A stretch of DNA of 64,000 nucleotides, taken from the NCBI GenBank assembly GCA_036365455.1, contig JAWQUS010000010.1, positions 24,943,501-25,007,500 on the forward strand, written 5' to 3'. Shown here piece by piece: positions 48,869 through 58,690 of this stretch. The position numbers were made by a program, and so were the translations under genes. Below the pieces are notes generated by a model. That model made no database searches. It had not been told where the DNA came from and saw only the letters and a list, made by a program, of their open reading frames with translations. The DNA comes from Macrosoma leucophasiata (taxonomy: Eukaryota; Arthropoda; Insecta; Lepidoptera; Hedylidae). Numbering within the stretch: position 1 is the first letter of the stretch; each line of letters starts with the position of its first letter.

Positions 48869-51601
48869 CTATTTATTACGTTTTCCTACTACTATTACTA
48901 TTTTCTTACAATACTCTAGGAACTTATTTCTAAACTGACTCAGCATTATCTCTCTTATATTTTGTTTATTTATTGTAATATCCATCTCTTGTTCCAGATC
49001 GTACCGCTCTCGACAATGTACCGGACACTCCGTCAGAACGTGAAGCACTGATTCCTCCTGCGACGGATCGCAGATACACGATGGGCTCTCCTTGCATTTA
49101 AACCTGTGTAGGTATGCAGAGAACCCACCATGTCCCGTCATAGCCTGCGTCAGAACGTGGTCAATGGTTATCTTCCTCGTGACATGGTATGCTGTTCCGA
49201 CATCCGGCAGGAATTTCTTCGTCACTGACGCCGTGTCTCCATTCTTGTACCTATCGTTCCATTCGTCAAGCGTGGCTTTACGAATGCTTCGCTTAACGAA
49301 CGAAACGGGGCACCTGTCGTACTCCGGTCTCACCTTGGAACCCAAAGCGGCCTCCTTGGCAAGCTGGTCCACCCGTTCGTTCCCTTCCAACCCTGCATGT
49401 GCTTTGACCCAGAACAAACACACAGTTTTGTTCTGGTGAGACAAATTTGAAAAATTTTCTCTAGTTTCAACTGCTAGGGGATGGAGGGAACTCGGGTTTA
49501 CGATAGTTTGTAGAGCTGCCATGGAGTCGCTGTAGATTCCAAAGGAAGACGCTTTGCTCTTCAGGATCTCCCTTGAGGCTCGACATATGGCATAGAGTTC
49601 AGCCTGGTACACAGTGCAGCAATTTGATAGAGCAAGCTTTTGGGTTTTGATTTCGGTCGCGCTGTTCCACCAGGAAAGCGCGGCCCCAATCTTACCCTCG
49701 ATCCCGCTGCCATCAGTGAAGATGCGGACATCAAAGCTGCTGTTTGCTTGCACTGCTTGGCTGTCCTCCAGCCTGTCGAACCCAAGTTTGATCCTGTGGG
49801 CAGGATGTGGTGCCAAGAGAGCCGACGTGGGTCGCTCCAGTTCCCTGTCCTTCAGTTCCGGTCCAGGCATTCCTCGCTTTGCGTAGTACAGTGCGGCTGC
49901 TTCCCGTACCCGCAAGTCGAGGGGTAGGATTCCTGCCAGGACCAGGGCCGAGTCTAAGGATACGGTACGATAGGCCTTGGTTATCGTCTGCGCTATTCCC
50001 CGTTGAAGTGATGCCAGTTTCTTGCGCGTCCCGATTTTTCCCGCCGCTGGCGCCCAGACGCTCGACGCGTATAGCACTATGGGCTCCACAGTGGCTCTGT
50101 AAATTGTCTTGATGACGTCAGGATTGAGACCCCATGTGGCCTTGGCTGCTCTGGTTAGTTGCTTGTGGACCCCTATGGCTTTCTTGCAGGCGTTCGAGAC
50201 GTGTGCATTAAAGGTCAGTTTGTCGTCAATTGTGAGACCAAGCAGCTTCATTTCTCTAGACGCGGCGATGTCGATCCCGCCCATGCTCAGGCGCGGGGTA
50301 TCGTATTTGAGTTTCTTGGTGATCGTGATACTGGTAGTTTTATGCGGAGCAAATTTAAGTTTATTCTTGATACCCCACTCCTGGACAAGGGCGAGAGCGG
50401 CAGCGGCGCGTCCTTCGATTTCTAAAGCTGTGGACCCGTCAAATGCCAATACCACATCGTCTGCGAACGCCTGACAGTAGTGACCAGCTTCCTCCAAGTC
50501 CTTGAGGAGGGGGTCCAAGAGCAAATTCCAGAGTATCGGGCCACCTATGGAGCCCTGGACACAGCCCTTGTGAGTGGTTCTTTCGTGTTCCTCTCCCAGG
50601 TATCTAACGTAGACTGTCCTGTCCTGTAGGTAACTGGCAATCATACGTCTCAGGTTCCCAGGACAGTCTTCTTCTGCTAATCTAGCTTTTATCGCAGGCC
50701 ACCATGCATTGTCAAAGGCTCCCTCTATGTCCAAGGAGACTAAAGTTATTATTCTCCTTTGTTCCAGTTGAAGGCGTATGTGATGGATTAGGTCATAGAG
50801 GGAGTCTTCGGTGCTACGCTGGGGCATGAAGCCATACTGCCTCTTGCTCATCCTAGGCAGCAGGTAGTATTTTAGGCGCGATACCAACATTTTTTCTAAA
50901 ATTTTCCCTAGGATCGGCAACAGCCCTATGGGTCGATACGACTTTGGGACCGTATAATCTTCTCTCCCTGGCTTCCTAAGGATTACGACGACGGCTTTCT
51001 TCCAGGCAGTTGGAAAGTAGTTAAGCTCCATGCATTTATTGAGAAGCTCAAGGAAGATCTCTGGGCTTGCAGTGATGGCGTGCTGGCAAATGTCTGCGGT
51101 AAATCCGTCTTTTCCTGGAGCCTTCTTGGGATTGAAGGACTGCACTGCTGTTTCAAGCTCAGCAAGGGTGAACGGAGGGTCACAAGTGTCACTTTGCTTG
51201 TCCTTGGTCACCCTGCCAGCCAGCTCTCTAATTTGGACGTGCAAGTCACTGTCGCTGGATACCAGATCCTCTGGGTAAAAAGTTTCCGCAAGAAACTTTG
51301 CAGAGCCTGTCGCGTCCAGTGTATTGCCGTCTTTCGTCAGAGGGAGGTCCTCCTCTCTTCTTGCAGTCCTTCCTATTATCCTGTAAATGCCCTCCCAGAG
51401 ACCCTCCTTGTCTTGCTTTGCACAGAACTCTTTCCAGCTTGACGTTGCTGCTCTGGCGGCTTCCATCTCGTAGGCTTCTTTTTCGTCGAGGTAATCCTTA
51501 ATCACCTTTTGCTTTCTTACGGGCGCGGCGTTTTTAATTCTGCGCTTCTTGGTAGCGACCAGCTTCTTCATTCTGCCGAGTTTCTCGGACCACCACGGCA
51601 T
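48869..51601 (-). CDS. R1-clade ORF2 without endonuclease: reverse transcriptase, RNase H, CCHC
   Basis: The frame encodes 910 residues from ATG 51601 (MPWWSEKLGRMKKLVATKKR). It has [56 protein letters not shown] (about residue 378) and RNase H from RIFTDGSGIEGKIGAALS (about 625) to VKAHAGLEGNERVDQLAKEA. The C-terminal motif is CICDPSQEESVLHVLTECP. It is clearly related to element 2 ORF2 but diverged throughout, so it is a separate lineage and not a recent duplicate. Catalytic residues look intact. Without endonuclease it could only prime at an existing 3' end. Confidence 0.92.
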   Translation of the reverse strand: MPWWSEKLGRMKKLVATKKRRIKNAAPVRKQKVIKDYLDEKEAYEMEAARAATSSWKEFCAKQDKEGLWEGIYRIIGRTARREEDLPLTKDGNTLDATGSAKFLAETFYPEDLVSSDSDLHVQIRELAGRVTKDKQSDTCDPPFTLAELETAVQSFNPKKAPGKDGFTADICQHAITASPEIFLELLNKCMELNYFPTAWKKAVVVILRKPGREDYTVPKSYRPIGLLPILGKILEKMLVSRLKYYLLPRMSKRQYGFMPQRSTEDSLYDLIHHIRLQLEQRRIITLVSLDIEGAFDNAWWPAIKARLAEEDCPGNLRRMIASYLQDRTVYVRYLGEEHERTTHKGCVQGSIGGPILWNLLLDPLLKDLEEAGHYCQAFADDVVLAFDGSTALEIEGRAAAALALVQEWGIKNKLKFAPHKTTSITITKKLKYDTPRLSMGGIDIAASREMKLLGLTIDDKLTFNAHVSNACKKAIGVHKQLTRAAKATWGLNPDVIKTIYRATVEPIVLYASSVWAPAAGKIGTRKKLASLQRGIAQTITKAYRTVSLDSALVLAGILPLDLRVREAAALYYAKRGMPGPELKDRELERPTSALLAPHPAHRIKLGFDRLEDSQAVQANSSFDVRIFTDGSGIEGKIGAALSWWNSATEIKTQKLALSNCCTVYQAELYAICRASREILKSKASSFGIYSDSMAALQTIVNPSSLHPLAVETRENFSNLSHQNKTVCLFWVKAHAGLEGNERVDQLAKEAALGSKVRPEYDRCPVSFVKRSIRKATLDEWNDRYKNGDTASVTKKFLPDVGTAYHVTRKITIDHVLTQAMTGHGGFSAYLHRFKCKESPSCICDPSQEESVLHVLTECPVHCRERYDLEQEMDITINKQNIREIMLSQFRNKFLEYCKKIVIVVGKRNK

Positions 51602-51799
51602 TGTTACTTCTTCCTTTGCTTTTATTCTGGGAATCGTTTCTTCACATGCGTCAGTTATTGAATTTGTATAGTTATTAATTTTGTCTTCAAGGTCTTGTAT
51701 GTTTCCGATTATTTCTAAATTGTTAATTGTAATTTTTTTGCCAATATGTACTGTTTAATTTTTGTCCTAAAGTTGTCCCAGTTTGCCAGCCAGTTTGTT

Positions 51800-53424
51800 T
51801 TAAAGCCAGAAACTTGCTGAAACCTGCAGGGTTGTTTAGTTCAGGCCCCGCAAAGATAATTAGTCGAAACCCTGATGCTCTACGACGACCGGTTGGGGAG
51901 ATACAGCGGTATGAAAATTTTCAAAATGGTGGACGATCTGTCAAACGCGTTGTTTGCCAACAAATATCTCCGCTTCCAGGAGCCACAGAATATCCGTGTT
52001 TGGACTTGTGGTGGTTGGCTCAGTCTGCTCTTCACGGTGGTACCACTTTCAGGAGGTCAATTTTTCAGGGTCCTGAAAGTCCCTGAAAGTGGGGGGAAGA
52101 TGAAGGTTAATGTCCCCTGATGCCGATTCTGAAGTCCGCAACTCCGTGCGCTGACGCGTTCCAAAGATATGGCCAATTCAATTAATTCAAGATGGCCGCC
52201 GAGCTGTCAAAGTCAAGCTTTACGGGCTTATATCTCCGGAACTATCAGGCGCAGAAGCCCCGGGTTTTCAATAGGCGTTATGCGCTGACCTTAGGTACCT
52301 CCTGAAAGTGGTTTCAGCGCGAAAAAGATTTTGAGTCCGAATTTTGACGCAACCATAAACACTCTAAAGCTAAGGAATTGCCTTATCACACATAGCAAAC
52401 CACAATGTTGTATGACAATTAGTTCCGGAGATATAGTTGATTTAAATTTGTCCGGGATTTTTAAAAATGGCCGATAAGTCGAATATTTTCAAATTTTTAA
52501 GTTAGAATGTTCAAATTTTGGGTCGAACAGGGTACAATGGTCAACTTGAAAACATACATGAAGTCAAAATTTATTTAAAACTATTATTTTAGAAATTATG
52601 AAGAAAATTAAGAAAAAATTGAATATCTCCGGAAAAAATTATCAAAAAATTCTGCGAAAAATTGCATTAACATTAAAAAATAGCCTTCTTTACGACAACA
52701 AAGTGATATTATGTAGGTAAATACAAATATTTTTGGAAAAATTAGAAAATGTAAAAATTTTGGTTTTTTAATTTTAATTCTGAAAACGATTGTTCTAAAA
52801 TTATGATTGCTTGCATACAGAGTCTTCCAGCAAGCGCGCTCAGGATAGCAGTTGCAGAATTGTAAAATTCCTTCAGGAACCGATGATATAGGCGTCCAAA
52901 GTTTGTAACTTTAATAAGCCACCAAAAATCGAGATGAAGTCCAAAAATCTTGAAAAACGTACCGAAGGCTGTCCGGCGTTTTCGGAATGTCCTCCCAAAA
53001 AATTGTCGTCCTAGCTCGCGTCCTTCTGGGACCTCGTGGCACGTGGTCGGGTAGTTTTTTCTATTTTTTGGCCAGAGGGCGCGACTGTGCCGCAGCGCTC
53101 TAGACCGAGGAGTGTGAAGCGTCAAAAGCTCCACCAGATGACACCAAAAAAACATATGGGGTATCGATCTTGTTTCGAAGATATAGCACTTTTTGTGAAA
53201 CTTAACCTTGGTGCACTAACCAAACTTTTGGTTTTTTCCTAATAACTTTTTAACCACTGATTCGATCTTGAAAAACTTTTCACCATTGGCTAGCACTTGT
53301 TTTTATACACAAGACACACTTTATTTCATTGAAATCGGTCAAGAAAAACCCACTTTTTTCAATTTTTTACTGCGGAACGCACGTGTTTTCACTCTTGTTC
53401 GCACGAGGGGTGAAGAGCGACTGG
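51800..53424 (-). other. Noncoding 5' region of element 3 with repeated modules
   Basis: It corresponds to 46740-48362, with ATGGTGG/ATGGCC motifs at about 51921, 52188 and 52463 and the same ACTGCGGAACGCACGTGTTT terminus. No supported ORF. Confidence 0.7.
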
Positions 53425-53507
53425 GGTTAGGTTAGGTTAGGTTAGGTTAGGTTAGGTTAGGTTAGGTTAGGTTAGGTTAGGTTAGGTTAGGTTAGGTTAG
53501 GTTAGGT
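53425..53507 (+). repeat. Telomeric (TTAGG)n array, longest in the window
   Basis: About 16 perfect units, followed by a short T-run and the terminal hairpin of the last element. Confidence 0.95.
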
Positions 53508-53524
53508 TTTTTTTTTTTTGGGTT

Positions 53525-53547
53525 CCACCAAGAATATCTCTTGGTGG
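53525..53547 (-). promoter_or_regulatory. Terminal 3' hairpin, Gag-only-type element
   Basis: On the plus strand CCACCAAGA-ATATC-TCTTGGTGG: 9-bp stem and 5-base loop, a few bases from the poly(T). The copy at 41415-41437 has the same stem with loop ATAAC. Confidence 0.65.
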
Positions 53548-53917
53548 GAAGCTTAAGAAGCCGTCGAGGCCCTCGCTTATGGATACGGGCGACCTCGGGA
53601 CTATAAAGAGCGCTGGTAAGGAGTTGGAACATTTGAGTAGGGAAGAAGAATCGGGGACAGACAAAAAAGGAAAGGAATCAGCTCAACATTAGGAAAATAT
53701 GCAACTTTTATATTTACACAATAAATTGGTTATCCAAACTATACTTGTTATTCTTACAGAACAAACTTAACTTTATTATTGAAATAAAATTTATATAAAT
53801 CAATGGAATATATCAAGTATAGTTAATTTTATAGGAGAAAAAACAAACTTTGTGGTAAAGAGGACTTGCATATATATTTCTGAATTGTTTCTGTGTTTTT
53901 TTTTTTTTTTTTTTTTC

Positions 53918-53974
<57 letters not shown>

Positions 53975-54304
53975 TATTATTATGGAGTCCTTTAACTCTT
54001 AGAACTAAGTTTATTACAAAATAAAACAAAACTTCTAACTTCAGTAAAATTAACATAAGAATATAATATTACAAATAGTATAGGTATAAGTCTTAAAGGA
54101 CTTTGAAAATTGACCGCATATTAAGGGCTACCAATAAAAGTTGCATATATAGGCTAAATAACAATTTATCAACTTTAGTTAATCTTCAAAGTATAGTTAA
54201 CTGAGTTAGGCTTGCTCAGAGTTAGGTCAGACACAGTCGAACCCAACTCTAAGAAAACCCAAGTCAAGATCGAATTATGAAAATTTTACAAGTCCCGTCA
54301 TATG

Positions 54305-55666
54305 GTAGGAGCGCCATCTTTTGAAAGCCGTGAGAACAAGGTGGTATCATGTAAAGCGACTTACAGATTAGTTCCGGGTAAATTGTATTGATATTATAGG
54401 TGGCGCTGACCCCACAATGGTTACACCGCCACCTATCACCGAACAGCTGTATCATTTGTCCGCACGGGTTTACGTGGGCGACTGTTGTGACAAAACTATT
54501 ACTGCGCCACCTGGCGGCGGACGCGGAGACTACAATGGCCCATTATGTGAATAAGGCAAAGGTGTTAGAAAAAGAATACGCCGGCCATTGCAGTGTCCAC
54601 TCCGGCCTCCAGGTGGCGCATGGACAACTAAAATAGAAATACGAAAAACATGAATGTATAGAAACGAGTCGTTTAAATATTGGGCGAAATAAAATGTTCA
54701 GTTTTACGTTGATGGCTGACGGCACATAAATGTATGAAATCTGGCTTATTAATGTACGTTTTAGAATATGCTCCGTCAATATTAAGAAAAGTTTATTATT
54801 TATTTTATGTTCCGTCAGACAGCACAATTCAGTGATATAACGAATTAATTACACGGTCAAATAAAATGTAATGTTGTAATATTTACAAAGAATAGATAAT
54901 ATTTGGATTACAAGAATAAAGAACCAAAATTAAATTCTAAATTCTGCCCATCAGCAGCGCCATCTGGTGGCGGAGAGAGCCAATATACATTGAGTTTACC
55001 AACATTAAATTAATGTTTCTTAAACGTGAGAGTAGAGGGGAAGTTATAACCAATATGAATAAGACCTTAGCCAAAACAGACCCTTACAAGTTATAACGGT
55101 ATATTAAAAATAGACTTGATTAATATTATACAACAGCGCCCCCGCAAGGACGCCGTGGAGCTTAAGACGAATGGGCTCGCGCTATGCAGGAAATGTTCTT
55201 TAAAGTCGTTTTTATTTAAACAAGCTGAATAAGATAACATTGTTTAGTCCACATAATCGATTAAATAGTCTGAGATTCGTGTAAATTTCCAAACGGAGCG
55301 CAAATCCATATCGCCGGCAGCGCCCCAGGTGGGACGCTGTATCAACAATGTCGGGTGAAATTAATTCAATTTTAGCGGATATAAATTAAACATTTAGTAA
55401 ATTACATTAGGTGAAAATATAGATCAATTATTTAAATCGTATCTACTTGGGCATATTGATAAGGTAAAAACAGTGCAGCTAGTATTTCGTTTAGCTGCGG
55501 TGGTGCCATCTGGGGACGGGAATAATTAAGGAAAAATATTTTATACTTGTATTGTATTCAATAGTATAGATGTAATTAATTAGGTGATTTAGACCATATA
55601 CCAGATATCATGTTAAGCATAATGAGTTACAGACATTATGAAGGTTTAAGACTAAATATGACTTAT

Positions 55667-55720
<54 letters not shown>

Positions 55721-55870
55721 AATTTCGCGACTAATATTTTAAGATAGCAGCATCTAGTGGCGAGTGGAATTGACTGGTTGTATGCAGTGTAGGTTATTAA
55801 TATTCTGTATTATTTTCTAGAATGTTCCACGAGAAGCGCCGTCCTGTGGCAAGAGGTAATAATTAGATGT
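54305..55870. promoter_or_regulatory. Cluster of CTCF-like motifs, copy 2
   Basis: Matching positions to copy 1: about 54311, 54398 (AGGTGGCGC), 54426, 54504 (GCCACCTGGCGG), 54609 (AGGTGGCGC), 54958 (GCCATCTGGTGG), 55320, 55504, 55749 and 55836. Flanking sequence has diverged more than several of these cores. Confidence 0.45.
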
Positions 55871-55924
55871 GACGTTGAATGTTCTAGAAAATAACTTTGA
55901 TAGATATGAGCACTATGAAGATTA

Positions 55925-58690
55925 TGGTGATAGACATAAGTGCCCCAGACAATAAATAGTATGTACTGTGTATGGTGAATTGATGAATTGGTAAAATAGT
56001 TAATAATATAGCTTGATATTAGAAGGAGCTATATGAAAATTTAGGTGATGGACATAAGTGCCAAGGACAATAAATAGTATGTACAATGTGAATGGTGAGT
56101 TGGTGGATTGGTAGTATAGTTTTAATAGTATGGCTTGATATTAGATTGTATTATATGAAAATCTAGGTGATGGACGTAAGTGCCCAGGACGAGAAATGGT
56201 ATGTACTGTATGAGTAGTGATTAATTGTATGGGTAATATAGCTTTGGTATGGATGAGCAATATGAAAATCTAGGTGATGGACTTAAGTGCCCAGGACGAG
56301 GAATGATATGTACTGTATGCATAATATTTTATCGTATTGGTGATATAGCTTTGGTGGGGATTAGCAATATGAAGATCTAGGAGATGGACGTTAGTGCCCA
56401 GGACAAGGAATGGTATGTACTTTATACATAAATGGTATGTACTGTCAGAATAGTAATTTAATGTGTTAGTAATATAGCTTTAATAAGAGTAAGCAATATG
56501 AAAGACTAGGTGATGAACATAAGTGCCCAGGGCGAGGAATAGTATGTACTGTGTGAGTAGTAGTTGATGTGTTGGTAATATATCTTAAATAATGGTGAGC
56601 AATATAAGAATCTAGGTGATGGACATAAGTGCCCATGACGAGAAATAGTATGTGCTATGTGAATAGTAGTTTATGTGTTGGTAATATAGCTTTGGTAAGT
56701 ATAAGCAATGTTGAAATCTAGGTGATGGACATAAGTGCCCAGGACGAGAAATTGTATGTACTGTGTGAATAGTAATTCAATGTGTTAGTAATATAGTTTT
56801 AATAAGAATGAGCGATAAGAAAATGTAGGTGATGGACATAAGTGCCCAGGACGAGAAATGGTACGTGTTGTGTGAATAGTAATTTAATGTGTTGTTAATA
56901 TAGCTTTAATAAGAGTGAGCAAATTGAGTATCTAGTCGAAGGACATAGGTGCCCAGGACGAGAAATGGTATGTACTGTGTGAGTAGTAGATAATGTGTTA
57001 GTAATTTATTTTAACTAAGGATGAGCAGTATAAACATCTAGGTGATGGACATAAGTGCCCATGACGACAGATGGTATGTACTATGTGAATAGTAGTTTAA
57101 TGTGTTGGTAATATAGCTTTAGTAAGTATAAGCAATGTTGAAATCTAGGTGAAGGACATAGGTGCCCAGGACGAGAAATTGTATGTACTGTACTGTATGA
57201 GTAATAGTTTATGTGTTGGTAATAGCTTTAATAAGAGTGAGCGATATGAGAATCTAGGTGTTGGACATAAGTGCCCAGGACGAGAAATTGTATGTACTAT
57301 GTGAATAGTAGTTTAATGTGGTGGTAATATAGCTTTAGTAAGTATAAGCACTGTTGAAATCTAGGTGAAGGACATAAGTGCCCAGGACGAGAAATTGTAT
57401 GTACTGTACTGTATGAGTAATAGTTTATGTGTTGGTAATAGCTTTAATAAGAGTGAGCGATATGAGAATCTAGGTGTTGGACATAAGTGCCCAGGACGAG
57501 AAATTGTATGTACTATGTGAATAGTAGTTTAATGTGTTGGTAATATAGCTTTAGTAAGTATAAGCACTGTTGAAATCTAGGTGAAGGACATAAGTGCCCA
57601 GGGCGAGAAATTGTATGTACTGTGTGAATAGTAGTTTATTTAATGTATTGATAATATAGCTATAGTAAGAATAAGCAATGTTGATATCTAAGTGATGGAC
57701 ATAAGTGCCCAGGACGAGAAATTGTATGTACTGTGTAAATGGTAATTTATTGTGTTGATAATATGGCTTTAGTAAATGTAAGCAATGTTGAAATCTAGGT
57801 AATGGGCATAAGTGCCCAGGACGTGAAATGGTATGTACTGAAAGAATAGTAGTTAATGTGTTGGTAATATGGCTTTAGTAAGAATAAGCAATGTTGATAT
57901 CTAAGTGATGGACATGAGTGCCCAGGACGGGGAATGGTATGTACTGTGTGAGCAATAGTTAGTGTGTATAGCTTTAATAAGTGAGCAGTATGAAAATCTA
58001 GGTGATGGACATAAGTGCCCAGGACGAGAAATTGTATGTACTATGTAAATAGTAGTTTATTTAATGTGTTGGTAATATAGTTTTAATAAGAATAAGCGAT
58101 GTTGAAATCTAGGTGATGGACATAAGTGCCCAGGACGAGAAATTGTATGTACTGTGTAAATGGTAATTTATTGTGTTGATGATATGGCTTTAGTAAGTAT
58201 AAGCAATGTTGAAATCTAGGTAATGGACATAAGTGCCCAGGACGTGAAATGGTATGTACTGAAAGAATAGTAGTTAATGTGTTGGTAATATGGCTTTAAT
58301 AAGAACGAGCCGTATGAAAATCTAGTGATGGACATAAGTACCCAGGACGAGAAATGGTATGTACTATATGAATAGTAGTTTAATGTATTGGTAATATAAC
58401 TAAAGTAAGAATAAGCAATGTTGAAGTCTGGGTGATGGACATAAGTGCCCAGGACGAAAAATAGTATGTACTGTGTGAATGGTAATTTATTGTGTTAGTA
58501 ACATAGCTTTAATGAGGATGAGAAATATTAGAATCTAGGTGATGGACATAAGTGCCCAGGACGCGAGTTAGTATGTACTTTATGAATGGTGAGTGGTTGC
58601 TTTGGTAATATATCTTGAGAACTAGGTGATGGACGTAAGTTCCCAGGACGCGAAAATGTATGTACCGTTTGTCGGGAAATATCGGTGTAA
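55925..58690 (-). repeat. About 26-unit satellite in the noncoding part of the element
   Basis: The unit is 97-128 bp, typically about 107. It contains (A/T)AGGTGATGGACATAAGTG, CCCAGGACGAGAAAT, GTATGTACTGTGTGAATAG and a TGTGTTGGTAATATAGCTTT stretch. Copies are diverged by point changes and small indels. Copy 1 of the element has only two units (about 38255 and 38370). Confidence 0.9.

Larger units (their letters stand above)
48401..53424 (-). mobile_element. TRAS-like telomeric retrotransposon, element 3 (lacks ORF1 and endonuclease)
   Basis: It has the same 5' terminus as element 2 against TTAGG at 53425, poly(A) at 48401-48429 and terminal hairpin at 48441-48457. The 5' noncoding region joins ORF2 near 51790, just where ANWDNF matches ANWGQF of element 2, so ORF1 and the whole endonuclease are deleted. 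Confidence 0.85.

Noticed and set aside
55925..58690. CRISPR-like or gene array
   Set aside because: Diverged tandem satellite without spacers, coding capacity or tRNA/rRNA features.
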